Part shown: piece after piece, positions 33,422 to 42,365 of the stretch
Position numbering within the stretch: position 1 is the stretch's first letter
How the letters are laid out: the number at the start of each line of letters is the position of its first letter
Assembly (NCBI GenBank): GCA_017482485.1
Contig: JAFUMV010000058.1
Coordinates: 1 to 43,406, forward strand
Source of the DNA: Lachnospiraceae bacterium
GTDB taxonomy: Bacteria > Bacillota > Clostridia > Lachnospirales > Lachnospiraceae
Length of the DNA: 43,406 bases
Reading direction: 5' to 3'
The notes under the pieces: model-generated
What the model was told of the DNA's origin: nothing
The model's input: only the letters and a program-made list of their open reading frames with translations
The model's database searches: none
Made by a program: the position numbers and the translations under genes

Positions 33422-34345
33422 ATGAAAATAATGCAGCATAAGAAAAAACTCGGTAAACAAATAGCATCAAAATGGCAGCTTTATGTTTTAATGCTTCCTG
33501 CAATACTTTATACATTATTGTTCAGCTATAAACCTATGTATGGCATCTTGATTGCCTTTCAGAATTTCAGCGTGAAAAAGGGGATCTGGGGAAGCGAATG
33601 GGTCGGCCTTGATAATTTTGAAAGGTTGTTCAATTCCTACTGGTTTCCGATCATTTTAAAAAATACATTCACGCTCAGCGCGCTGGGGCTGGTCATCGGA
33701 TTTCCTCTTCCGATTATACTGGCGCTGATGTTGAATGAACTGAGAAACGAGAAATACAGAACTTTTGTGCAGACCGTTTCGTATCTGCCCCATTTCATAT
33801 CTACAGTGGTTATGTGCGGTATCATCACCATGTTTTTAAGTCCCGGCAATGGTGTGATCAATCAGATCATCGGCCTGTTGGGCGGGGAAAAAGTGTATTT
33901 CATGCAGGTGCCGGAATGGTTTAAATGGATTTATGAAATCAGCGGCAGCTGGCAGGGGATCGGCTGGGGGTCCATCATCTATTTCGCCGCATTGTCAAGC
34001 GTCGACAGCGCGCTGCTGGAGGCCGCGGATATCGACGGAGCGAGCCGCCTTCAGAAAATATGGTATATCAACCTGCCGGAAATCGTGCCGACCATTGTGG
34101 TCATGTTCATTCTTCGCTGCGGTCAGATTTTGAGCATCGGTTATGAAAAGGTATTTTTGCTTCAGAATGATATGAACCTGATTGGATCGGAAATCATTTC
34201 TACATATGTATACAAAGTCGGTCTGGAACAGTCGGATTTCGCTTTTTCCACAGCGGTGGGTCTGTTCAATACGGTGGTGAATTGTGTGATTTTATGTACG
34301 GCAAATGCGCTGTCCAAAAAGTTCACAAAGTCGGGATTATTTTAA
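33422..34345 (+). CDS. Carbohydrate ABC transporter permease, LplB-like
   Basis: A 307-residue membrane permease of the LplB type, with six helices and the EAA loop ALLEAADIDGASRLQKIWYI in the second half. Together with the next gene it should form the channel for a complex oligosaccharide bound by the LplA-like lipoprotein at 35389. The ATG at 33422 has GAGGA eleven bases before it; a GTG at 33386 is the alternative. First gene of a second sugar-uptake operon. Confidence 0.9.
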   Translation: MKIMQHKKKLGKQIASKWQLYVLMLPAILYTLLFSYKPMYGILIAFQNFSVKKGIWGSEWVGLDNFERLFNSYWFPIILKNTFTLSALGLVIGFPLPIILALMLNELRNEKYRTFVQTVSYLPHFISTVVMCGIITMFLSPGNGVINQIIGLLGGEKVYFMQVPEWFKWIYEISGSWQGIGWGSIIYFAALSSVDSALLEAADIDGASRLQKIWYINLPEIVPTIVVMFILRCGQILSIGYEKVFLLQNDMNLIGSEIISTYVYKVGLEQSDFAFSTAVGLFNTVVNCVILCTANALSKKFTKSGLF

Positions 34346-34363
34346 AAAAGGAGTGAAGGACAG

Positions 34364-35278
34364 ATGCAGAGAATGAAAAAAAAGATGAACGGAAACACCG
34401 TTTTTCAGTATGTGATCAATGTTCTGATATTTGCTTTTTTGATCGTGGAACTGTATCCCATCATTTATGTGGTAAGCTGTTCATTCAGTGATCCGGAAGC
34501 GGTGAATGCCGGAAAGGTGCTCCTGTTTCCACAGGGATTCACCCTGGAAGGCTATAAAAGAGTTTTACAATATCGCGACATCTGGATCGGATATGCGAAC
34601 ACAATCTTTTATACGGTGGTGGGAACCTGCATCAACCTTCTGGTGACATTGCCCTGTGCCTATGCATTATCCAGAAAGGACGTGGCCGGCAGTAAGTACA
34701 TTATGGTGTTTTTCCTGATCACCATGTATATTGGAGGCGGTCTGATTCCGGGGTATCTGAATGTGAAATCCTTTGGACTTTTAAATACCAGAGGGGTGAT
34801 GGTGATTTTAGGCGCTTTATCGGTTTATAACATGATTGTGGCAAGAACTTTTTTCGCAAGTTCCATTCCCTATGAAATCACGGAAGCCGCCAAAATTGAC
34901 GGATGCGATGAGTTTTCCACATTTTCCAAAATTGTGATGCCGCTGTCCAAAGCAATTGTGGGCGTTATGGTTTTGTATTACGGCATCGGTCACTGGAACT
35001 CCTATTTCAGCGCCATGATTTACCTGGATGACAGAGACAAGTTTCCGCTGCAGATCTTTTTGAGAGAAATTTTATTGCAGAGCAAAATGCTGGAGGAAAC
35101 CATGGCGGATCCGTCAGCCAGCGTGGAAGAGATAATGCGGCTGGAGGAGATGGCGAAAAGCGCAGATCTGGTCAAGTACTGTGTGATCATCGTCTCCACC
35201 GTGCCGATGATGATCATTTATCCCAGACTGCAGAAATATTTTGAAAAAGGTGTCATGATCGGTTCCGTCAAGGGCTGA
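34364..35278 (+). CDS. Carbohydrate ABC transporter permease, LplC-like
   Basis: A 304-residue permease with about six helices. The EAA loop EITEAAKIDGCDEFSTFSKI is at about two thirds. It carries the hydrophilic insert with DPSASVEEIMRLEEMAKSAD near residues 245-265 that is typical of LplC/YtcP-type proteins. It partners with the LplB-like permease 18 bases upstream. AAGGAG precedes the ATG. As with the first locus, no ATPase gene is present. Confidence 0.9.
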   Translation: MQRMKKKMNGNTVFQYVINVLIFAFLIVELYPIIYVVSCSFSDPEAVNAGKVLLFPQGFTLEGYKRVLQYRDIWIGYANTIFYTVVGTCINLLVTLPCAYALSRKDVAGSKYIMVFFLITMYIGGGLIPGYLNVKSFGLLNTRGVMVILGALSVYNMIVARTFFASSIPYEITEAAKIDGCDEFSTFSKIVMPLSKAIVGVMVLYYGIGHWNSYFSAMIYLDDRDKFPLQIFLREILLQSKMLEETMADPSASVEEIMRLEEMAKSADLVKYCVIIVSTVPMMIIYPRLQKYFEKGVMIGSVKG

Positions 35279-35388
35279 CCGGGGCACTTTTGAGATAAAC
35301 ACAAGTGAATGAAGGAATCTTTAAGCCACTGATTTGACAGGTTTGAAAGATTTCAGAAAATCATAAAAAAGAAAGAGAGGTCTTACAA

Positions 35389-37152
35389 ATGAGACGAAGA
35401 AAACAAATCCTTAGCGCACTCCTGACAGCATCGATGATGAGTGCTCTGCTGATCGGCTGCGGCCAGTCCCAGAGCGCTGAGCCCGAAAGCGGGGCGGAAT
35501 CTGTACAGGAAGCAGAGTCCCAGAAAACACAGAGCCAGGAGGCGGCAGGCGAAGCTGCCGATGCAGCGGCTTCGGAAACAGCGCAAGGGGCAGAGACAGA
35601 GGAAACCTTCCCCCGCATTTCCGATGAGGTGATCACCCTGACCGTGGCCGGTGTGGACAATACGGTGGGAGCGGACTGGAATAACACCACCATGTTTGCC
35701 GAATATGAAAAGAGGCTGGGAATCAAGCTGGATGCCACCGTATACAATTCCGAACAGTGGAGCAGCAAGCTGACGTTGATGCTTGCATCCGATGAAATGC
35801 CCGATTTTCTGGGCATGGTGTGGTCACCCATGAGCCGTTCTGATCTGGTAAAATATGCGAACGACGGATATTTCCTTGACTTTTCTCCCTATCTGGATGT
35901 GATGCCGAACCTGAAAGCCTACATGGAGGAGTATCCGGAATATGCGCAGGCAATCACCCTGGATGACGGCGGCATTTACGGTTTTCCGGAACTGATCGAC
36001 AGACCCAACTGCGCGAAACTGTCCTATGCTTTCATGCCTCAGAAGTGGCTGGATAACGTGGGCATGGAAAGGCCGGAAAGCCTGGATGATCTTTACAATG
36101 TGCTCAAGGCCTTCAAGGAGCAGGATGCAAACGGAAACGGCGATCCGGATGACGAAATTCCGATGGGGCTTGCGAGCACCGGAACGAGCGCAGCGGAGCT
36201 GAGAATTCTCTGGGGCTTCGGCATCAACGGCACGCAGAACACATATTTTCTCAATGCGGATGATTCCGGCAAAGTGAGCCTTTGGGATACCAGTGAAAAC
36301 TATAAGGAATTTTTAAAATATATGAACCGTCTGTATGAAGAAGGACTGATCAATCAGGACGCATACGTGCTGGAAACCAGTGAACTGGAAAGCCTGAACA
36401 AAGAAGGAAAAGTGGGATTCTCCGGCGGCTGGAGTTCACGCTGCAGCGGCGAATACAACGACAACGAACCCGGCTGGTATACGCCCACCGGATTTACCAG
36501 TGAGTATAACGCGGACAAGAGTGTGGTTCTCAACTCCTCTGTGAGCAGCGGTTATTACTTTGTGGCAAATGCGGACACCAAATATCCGGAAGAGATGGCA
36601 AAGCTGGTGGACTATCTGTTCACCACAGAGGGCGCGATTTCCTGCGGCAACGGTTATGAAGGCGTGAACTTCGATGCGGTGGAAGTGGCCGGTATCAAGA
36701 CCATGAGCTATGACGGATACTGGGAGGACATCTGTGAAAGCGCAGGAGATTACAGAATCCGAATCGCGACCAATAACAGCGGATTTTCCACTCTGACCAC
36801 AGGAAAGAGCACCATTTATGAAGTGTTGGAAAGCGTGGATGATGAGACTTTATTCTCTGAGGAAGTATGGGTGAAGGGGCAGGCTAATGTTTTAAAGGAA
36901 GAGGCCATGAGAACAGAAGGACTTAAGATCATGGATCCTTTTCCGAATCTGTACTACACCGATGACGAAGCGAAGGAACGCGCAACGCTCTATACAGATA
37001 TCGCAAACTATCTGACCACCGCAAAAGCGCAGTTTATCACCGGTGAAATGGATGTGGATACCTCCTGGGACGCGCATCTTGCCAAATTGAATCAGATGGG
37101 ACTGGAAAGACTGCTGGAGATCGAACAGGCTGCATATGACAGATTGAAGTAA
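35389..37152 (+). CDS. Extracellular solute-binding lipoprotein, LplA-like
   Basis: A 587-residue lipoprotein with lipobox LLIGC (Cys24), a Glu/Ala/Ser/Gln-rich tether to about residue 75, and a long type-1 solute-binding domain. It should deliver oligosaccharide to the LplB/LplC-type permeases. AGAGAGG lies about nine bases before the ATG. The order permease-permease-binding protein is the usual one for this transporter type. The substrate is unknown: neighbouring phosphodiesterase, isomerase and fucosidase remnant hint at a decorated, perhaps host-derived, glycan. Confidence 0.9.
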   Translation: MRRRKQILSALLTASMMSALLIGCGQSQSAEPESGAESVQEAESQKTQSQEAAGEAADAAASETAQGAETEETFPRISDEVITLTVAGVDNTVGADWNNTTMFAEYEKRLGIKLDATVYNSEQWSSKLTLMLASDEMPDFLGMVWSPMSRSDLVKYANDGYFLDFSPYLDVMPNLKAYMEEYPEYAQAITLDDGGIYGFPELIDRPNCAKLSYAFMPQKWLDNVGMERPESLDDLYNVLKAFKEQDANGNGDPDDEIPMGLASTGTSAAELRILWGFGINGTQNTYFLNADDSGKVSLWDTSENYKEFLKYMNRLYEEGLINQDAYVLETSELESLNKEGKVGFSGGWSSRCSGEYNDNEPGWYTPTGFTSEYNADKSVVLNSSVSSGYYFVANADTKYPEEMAKLVDYLFTTEGAISCGNGYEGVNFDAVEVAGIKTMSYDGYWEDICESAGDYRIRIATNNSGFSTLTTGKSTIYEVLESVDDETLFSEEVWVKGQANVLKEEAMRTEGLKIMDPFPNLYYTDDEAKERATLYTDIANYLTTAKAQFITGEMDVDTSWDAHLAKLNQMGLERLLEIEQAAYDRLK

Positions 37153-37169
37153 CAACAGGGAATAAAGGG

Positions 37170-37197
37170 ACAGGCTGCCGGTTTGACGGCAGCCTGT
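37170..37197 (+). terminator. Hairpin after the LplA-like gene
   Basis: ACAGGCTGCCG-GTTTGA-CGGCAGCCTGT, a perfect 11-bp stem. The T-run is poor, so it is a probable but weak terminator. Confidence 0.55.
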
Positions 37198-37280
37198 TGG
37201 CTGCTGCTCGCTGATGACTTAATGGTCTGTTGCCTGTTAAACATCAAAAGATTCTGATACTTTTTGCATAATGAAATGGG

Positions 37281-37289
37281 TGGTATACT
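37281..37289 (+). promoter_or_regulatory. Extended -10 promoter of the AraC-type sensor gene
   Basis: TGG-TATACT is an extended -10 element about 40 bases before the start codon. TTGCAT at 37264-37269 is only 14 bases upstream, too close for a normal -35. Confidence 0.5.
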
Positions 37290-37329
37290 GGAATTATAGC
37301 ATTTGTACACCGATACAGGGGGAATAAAT

Positions 37330-39477
37330 ATGAAGAAAAATTTTTTTGCGCGCTTTTTTCTGACCTATATTTCAGTTGCTGTTCCGGTATTGCTGGCCAG
37401 TGTATTCGCCACTAACGTGATATTGCATGAAACGGTAAAAATGGAAACGCAGATGCTGCAAACACAGCTGGAAGATGCGGAACGGGAATTTGTGGAAAAT
37501 TACCAGGGATACTATAACGAAAGCGTGCTGATTGCCAGCAGGCCTGAGCTTTTGCCCTATAAAATGCTGGAGCATCCCCGCAGCACTTATGACGGCATCG
37601 AGATTCTGCGGTTGAAACAGTCTTTTGATGACAGCATTTTCAGCGTTTTTGTCACCTATGAAAATGAGTATGTTTATTCTTCCAGCGGAACAGCACGAAA
37701 AGAGGTCTATTTTACCAATGTCCTGGAATGTGAATCGGAGAGCCGGCTGCGGGGAATTTCTGCGGTGGAGAGTGAAGAGAATGCAGTCACGCTGATGTAT
37801 GGCATCCAGCAGGTCGGGCGAATTTTATACAGTTATAAAATCTATCGCAGCGGAGAACCGCTGATGTCCGTTAATTTTGTGATTCCCGTGGAGGAAATGG
37901 ATGAGATTTTTGCGCTTTCCTATCCGGAGCAATATTATGAACTCACGATGCGGGACGGAAGCTCTCTGGTGTTTGGGCGGGATGAAAAAGGAGATATGGA
38001 AGTGATGGACGCAGGCCAGTGGCAGCTGCGTGCAGAGGAAAGGGAATACCAGGTTCTTGATGGTGTGACCGGTGAACAGGGGATAACGCTGAAGCTGTAT
38101 TATGACAAAATGTCCTTTTCGGTGAGCAAATGGCTGTACCGTGTTCAGTTGATCAATATCCTGCTCATTTTGCTGGGGGTCACCCTTTCGGCCGTTTTTT
38201 CCTGGCTGCTGAGCCGCAAGCAGCTTCGGGAAATCACCGTGCTGGAAAGTGCGGCCAGGGGCGAGTATGAGCAGTCACTGTCTGCTAAAAATGCCTATCA
38301 CAGTCTGCAGAATCTGATTTTGCAGGGAGTATATGAAAATCAGAAGCTGGAAGAACTTGTAACAGAGCATAAGGAAAAGCTGGAGGACAAGTTGGCTTAC
38401 ATGATTTTTCACGGCCTTTTTCGGGAACCGGAAGCGTTGGAGGTGGCCTTTTCGGAACTGGGAGTTTCCGTTCCGGAGCGTTTTTTCGTGGGAGCGGTCA
38501 GCACGGCGGAAACATTGCCCGCATCCCTGGTAAATGAAATCCTGCAGAAGAAGGTTTGGACTTCTATGGCACACGGGGAAAAAAGGATCATCGTATTTTT
38601 ATATGGGTTAAACAATGAAGATGATGATCAGCTGCTGCGAAAACAGGCGGCAAAAGAAATTCGGGCAGAGCTGCATCGGGCGGGAATGAGCAGGGTGCGC
38701 ATCGGTATGAGCCAGCTTTATGCCAATTCCATTCTGATTGATTCCGCATGTACAGAAGCGGTCAGAACACTGGACGACATTCTCGATGAAAAAGTGAAGG
38801 ACTATTGTGCCTGCTGGGACAGTCGCTCCCAAAAGCAAAAAGGTGTTTTGCCGGATGACTCGATGATGGAGAGATTTGATGAAGCGATGTTGAAAAAAGA
38901 TTATGATGAGGCTTTGGAGTGTTTTCAGAGTTTGCTTTACAGCAGTTCTGCAAAAGAGTGCACGCCCCAAAACCGGACCTATTACAGATATATGATTCTG
39001 CAGCATGTGGCCTCTTTTTTACAAAAGGAAGAAGGATCCGAAGCAGCTGTTTTGTTGGAGGAATGCATTAATATCAATGTGGAACAGGAAAGAGAGTTTA
39101 CCGGTTCTGTCATTCGCATTCTGCAGAAAAGTCTGAGCAAAAAAGAAGATGGAAGCTTTGCCAGAATTCTAAACTATATCAGCCGGAATTATCAAAACAG
39201 CAATCTGACCTATGAAGAGGTGGCGGAAGCCGGCGGAATCGGGAAAACTTACATCAGCAAACTTTTCAGAATAAATCTGGGAATGTCCTATATTGAGTAT
39301 CTCACCTGGATTAGGCTGGACAAAGCGTGTACACTGCTGCGGACAACAGACCTTAATATCAGCGCAATTGCGGAAATGGTGGGCTACGCAAATGCAGCCA
39401 GTTTTCGCAGAGCCTTTAAGGAAAAGTATGGAATCAGCGCATCTGATTACCGGAAAAAGGAGAAGGAGGAATCGTAA
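37330..39477 (+). CDS. Membrane-bound AraC-type transcriptional regulator with extracellular sensor
   Basis: A 715-residue one-component regulator. A helix at about 9-31 and a second at 272-294 enclose an extracellular domain of about 240 residues, which should sense the imported glycan or the loaded binding protein. A cytoplasmic region of about 300 residues follows, then an AraC/XylS double helix-turn-helix in the last ~105 residues (GIGKTYISKLFRINLG and NAASFRRAFKEKYG). It has neither kinase nor receiver domain, unlike the YesM/YesN pair of the first sugar locus. ATG 37330 is chosen over 37303 because AGGGGGA lies six bases before it and it opens the membrane helix. It likely controls the flanking importer and hydrolase genes. 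Confidence 0.88.
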   Translation: MKKNFFARFFLTYISVAVPVLLASVFATNVILHETVKMETQMLQTQLEDAEREFVENYQGYYNESVLIASRPELLPYKMLEHPRSTYDGIEILRLKQSFDDSIFSVFVTYENEYVYSSSGTARKEVYFTNVLECESESRLRGISAVESEENAVTLMYGIQQVGRILYSYKIYRSGEPLMSVNFVIPVEEMDEIFALSYPEQYYELTMRDGSSLVFGRDEKGDMEVMDAGQWQLRAEEREYQVLDGVTGEQGITLKLYYDKMSFSVSKWLYRVQLINILLILLGVTLSAVFSWLLSRKQLREITVLESAARGEYEQSLSAKNAYHSLQNLILQGVYENQKLEELVTEHKEKLEDKLAYMIFHGLFREPEALEVAFSELGVSVPERFFVGAVSTAETLPASLVNEILQKKVWTSMAHGEKRIIVFLYGLNNEDDDQLLRKQAAKEIRAELHRAGMSRVRIGMSQLYANSILIDSACTEAVRTLDDILDEKVKDYCACWDSRSQKQKGVLPDDSMMERFDEAMLKKDYDEALECFQSLLYSSSAKECTPQNRTYYRYMILQHVASFLQKEEGSEAAVLLEECININVEQEREFTGSVIRILQKSLSKKEDGSFARILNYISRNYQNSNLTYEEVAEAGGIGKTYISKLFRINLGMSYIEYLTWIRLDKACTLLRTTDLNISAIAEMVGYANAASFRRAFKEKYGISASDYRKKEKEES

Positions 39478-40224
39478 ATGAAAATTACGTTTTTCGGAAC
39501 GAGCCATGGTGCGCCCGGACCGGATCGATATTGTCAGAGCATGTTTATAGAGACAGAAAACAGCAGCTATATCGTGGACGCCGGTGCGCCGGTGATGGAA
39601 TGCCTGTTAAGGGGCGGATATGATCTGAAAAAACTCAAAGGCGTCTTTATCACCCACATGCACAGCGATCACGTGGACTATCTGTTCGGTCTGCTCACAC
39701 TCCCTTCCTGGTACCGAAAAGAGATGGATTTTGATGTGTATCTGCCGGAACAGGCCGGCATTGATGCCATCACTTCCTATATTCAAATGGGCTTTGGAAA
39801 CGCCGATTATTTTCCAAACGACAGGGTGCGCCTGCATCTGATCGAAAGCAGAGAGGTTTATCAGGATGACGAGATGAAAGTGACCGCTTTTCCCACCGAT
39901 CACATGAAAATTTCAAAGCGTCCCTGCTACGGATATCTGATGGAAGCGGAAGGAAAAAAACTGTATATTTCCGGCGATCTGGACGGTCAGAAAATCGATT
40001 ATCCGGAATTTTTAAATGAGGAAGCGGTGGATGCCTTCGTGGTGGAGTGCGCTCATTTTCCGGCGGAAAGACTGATTGAAAAACTGCGCAGCTGCCGGGC
40101 AAAATGTGTGATGCCGATTCATGTCTGGAGACTGGAAAAATATGATATTCTGAAACAAGCGGAAAAAGAGCTGCCGTTTCAGATGGAATATCCCAGTGAC
40201 GGAGACTGTTTTGAAATCTTGTGA
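39478..40224 (+). CDS. Metallo-beta-lactamase-fold hydrolase (RNase Z-like subgroup)
   Basis: A 248-residue cytoplasmic protein with the metal motif THMHSDHVD (His60, His62, Asp64, His65), a further His in TDHMK, the bridging Asp in SGDLDG and a late His in MPIHVW. The start FFGTSHGAPGP resembles RNase Z and PhnP/Ulag-like hydrolases. A phosphodiesterase-type activity on a sugar phosphate or nucleotide is plausible given the neighbours, but is not shown. It starts directly after the stop of the regulator gene, with GAAGGAGG before it, so the two are cotranscribed. Confidence 0.88.
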   Translation: MKITFFGTSHGAPGPDRYCQSMFIETENSSYIVDAGAPVMECLLRGGYDLKKLKGVFITHMHSDHVDYLFGLLTLPSWYRKEMDFDVYLPEQAGIDAITSYIQMGFGNADYFPNDRVRLHLIESREVYQDDEMKVTAFPTDHMKISKRPCYGYLMEAEGKKLYISGDLDGQKIDYPEFLNEEAVDAFVVECAHFPAERLIEKLRSCRAKCVMPIHVWRLEKYDILKQAEKELPFQMEYPSDGDCFEIL

Positions 40225-40374
40225 GGAGTTCGGGATTGCATTGATTACATTTTTGTGAAAGGCGGCATTGTCTGCAAAAGGCTGGAAAAATGGACGGATG
40301 TGGAGAATGGTGTTTATCTTTCTGATCATTATCCGGTGTGCGCAGAACTCGTCTTTCCGGGAGCGCCCGAATGA
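40225..40374 (+). pseudogene. C-terminal remnant of an endonuclease/exonuclease/phosphatase family gene
   Basis: Directly after the stop codon of the metallo-hydrolase gene the same frame stays open for 49 codons. It reads RDCIDYIFVKGG and then VYLSDHYPVCAEL before TGA at 40372-40374. IDYIFV and SDHYPV are the last two conserved blocks of the endonuclease/exonuclease/phosphatase fold, the second carrying the catalytic Asp-His. There is no start codon or ribosome binding site and the first ~200 residues are missing. It is thus a deletion remnant of a gene that once followed the metallo-hydrolase. Confidence 0.75.
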
Positions 40375-40393
40375 TGGGTAACCAGTAATAATG

Positions 40394-40422
40394 AAAAGCA
40401 GTCGGGCGACCGACTGCTTTTT
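40394..40422 (+). terminator. Intrinsic terminator
   Basis: AAAAGCAGTCGG (40394-40405) and CCGACTGCTTTT (40410-40421) form a perfect 12-bp stem with a GCGA tetraloop and a T-tract. It was presumably the terminator of the operon that ended with the lost gene. Confidence 0.85.
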
Positions 40423-40443
40423 ATGATAATATCTTATAAAAAC

Positions 40444-40471
40444 TTGATAATATTAGCCCTTTATTTATGCA
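40444..40471 (+). promoter_or_regulatory. Candidate promoter of the phosphodiesterase gene
   Basis: TTGATA (40444-40449) and TATGCA (40466-40471) with 16 bases between, about 65 bases before the start codon. A moderate match. Confidence 0.4.
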
Positions 40472-40536
40472 AGGTACACGGATAAAATACAGATAGAAAG
40501 GCAAAGGAGCAAAGACTCTGAATCGGGAGGTAAAGT

Positions 40537-41838
40537 ATGGGAAAACATCTCATTGTCATGTCCGTGGATGCCATGGTGTTTGAAGACCTGGCGTATTTGA
40601 AGGAGAAACCTTATTTCAGAAGGCTGATGGAAGACGGCTCAAGGGTGGAGCGGGTGCGCACCATTTACCCGTCTCTGACCCATCCGGTACATGCCAGCAT
40701 TATGACCGGCTGTTATCCGGACCGCACCGGCGTGTGCAACAATGCGTACTGTTATCCGGGCGGCAAGGGAGCCTGGTACAACGCCCTTGACGAAGTGCGG
40801 GTGCCCACCATTTTTCATGCGGCAAAAAAAGCCGGCCTGACCAGCTGTGTCTGCCGGTGGCCCATGACCAGCGGCGGCAGCGATGTGATCGATTATCTGG
40901 TGCCGGAGATCACCGATGAGATTTTGGGAGAGGATCTGGCGGCGCCCTATCGGCGTCAGGGCACCCGGGAGGCGCTTTTACAGGAAATCGTGCTGCCGAT
41001 TTTGAAAAGTCATAGCCCAGAAGAACCCAAGCATCCTTCCTATGATACTTCTCAGATTGAGATGGCGGCCGAGATCATTCGCCGGTATCGCCCCAACCTG
41101 GTGTTCACCCATCCCGGACAGGTGGATCATGCCCGGCATCAGAACGGCCTGTTCAATGACAGGGTAAATGCGGCCCTTGATCTGGCAGAAGAATATCTGG
41201 GCATGCTGATGCGCGCGGCGGAAGATGCGGGCATTTATGAGGAGACTGACTTTATAGTGCTGTCCGATCACGGACAGATGGAAATTTTGCGGAAAATGTG
41301 TCCTAACGTGCTGCTTGCAGATGCCGGATTTATTCGCACGGACGAAGCCGGGAAGCTGGAAAGCTGGGATGCTGTGGTGCAGTCCTCCGGCATTTCCGCG
41401 CAGGTGAGGCTGGCGCGCCCGGAAGATGAAGAACTGAAGGACCGGGTATATCAGTATCTGCTTCATTTGAAGGAAGAGGGCATTTACGGCATAGGACAGG
41501 TTCTCACTGCCGAAGAAGCGAAAACAGAACATCATCTGGCCGGAGATTTTTCCTTCGTGCTGGAAAGTGACGGATTTTCTTCCATTGGAGAGGAATGGGT
41601 TCGTCCCATCGTGCGGCCGCTGGATGTGACGGATTACCGCTATGGCCGGGCCACCCACGGCCATCTGCCCTGCAATGGTCCGCAGCCGCCGTTTCTGTGC
41701 GCGGGTCCTTCTTTCAAAAAGGGCGTGGTGATAAAAGAAGGTAAAATTGTGGATGAAGCTCCCACCATGGCCAGGGCACTGGGGATTGAGATGCCCTGGA
41801 CGGACGGCGATGCGATGGAGGAGCTGTTGGCCGAGTGA
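40537..41838 (+). CDS. Alkaline-phosphatase-superfamily phosphodiesterase / nucleotide pyrophosphatase
   Basis: A 433-residue soluble enzyme of the type I phosphodiesterase family. Metal and nucleophile residues are in place: Asp11 in MSVDAM, Thr48 in YPSLTHP, Asp197 in QVDHARH with His201, Asp244-His245 in LSDHGQ, and a late His in RATHGH. There is no signal peptide, so it acts in the cytoplasm. Family members split nucleotide-sugars, nucleotides or phosphodiester-linked sugars; removal of a phosphodiester group from an imported glycan is a fitting inference. GGGAGG lies about eight bases before the ATG. It would head the short unit containing the fucosidase remnant and the isomerase. Confidence 0.9.
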   Translation: MGKHLIVMSVDAMVFEDLAYLKEKPYFRRLMEDGSRVERVRTIYPSLTHPVHASIMTGCYPDRTGVCNNAYCYPGGKGAWYNALDEVRVPTIFHAAKKAGLTSCVCRWPMTSGGSDVIDYLVPEITDEILGEDLAAPYRRQGTREALLQEIVLPILKSHSPEEPKHPSYDTSQIEMAAEIIRRYRPNLVFTHPGQVDHARHQNGLFNDRVNAALDLAEEYLGMLMRAAEDAGIYEETDFIVLSDHGQMEILRKMCPNVLLADAGFIRTDEAGKLESWDAVVQSSGISAQVRLARPEDEELKDRVYQYLLHLKEEGIYGIGQVLTAEEAKTEHHLAGDFSFVLESDGFSSIGEEWVRPIVRPLDVTDYRYGRATHGHLPCNGPQPPFLCAGPSFKKGVVIKEGKIVDEAPTMARALGIEMPWTDGDAMEELLAE

Positions 41839-41855
41839 TCCGGAGGGAAAAACAC

Positions 41856-42319
41856 ACGAGAATCGATCAACACGTTCTGGATTTTGAAAAGCTGGGCTTT
41901 GATGACGGATTTTGATGTGATGCACAGCGCTGCGGGGAGAGATCCCGCTGATGACCAGGGCCATCATGCACACGATCGGTGAGTGGACCGCACTTTTCGG
42001 AGAAGCGATTTATGAGGCAAAACCGCTCTGGTACAAAAAGGGCTGCCGCAATTTCATTCTGGAGAGTCAGGACAGTGTTTATGTGTTCTGTTTTGATCTG
42101 TGCAGAAAGGGCTCTGGCAACGTGACCTATATGGAGGGCGGAGAAGGCAATTTTGTCTTTGAGGATTTCCCATATCAGGTTGAAGGCCTGCAATGGATGG
42201 ACAACGGGGAAATGCTGGAGTTTTCCTGCAAAGAACAGAAGCTGACCGTGAATTTCACCGGCTACGCCTACGGAACAGATTACTGCGTCAGTGAGACAAT
42301 GCATTTTTGGACACTGTGA
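41856..42319 (+). pseudogene. Remnant of an alpha-L-fucosidase-like (GH29) gene, start codon changed and interior deleted
   Basis: A GGAGGG ribosome binding site at 41842-41847 is followed eight bases on by ACG where ATG is expected (41856). The frame then reads RIDQHVLDFEKLGF, like the first residues of clostridial GH29 enzymes, and stops at 41913. After a frame change, 41936-42319 reads GEIPL, then HTIGEWTALFGEAIYEAKP (42 residues into the usual C-terminal part) and a C-terminal beta domain ending LTVNFTGYAYGT, as in GH29. About 300 residues including the catalytic barrel are missing. The frame from 41951 has an ATG but no good ribosome binding site. The family assignment is from remembered motifs. 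Confidence 0.68.
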
Positions 42320-42365
42320 AAATACCGCTTATGCGGAACTTATTATAAAGGAGGAAACAAAAACT

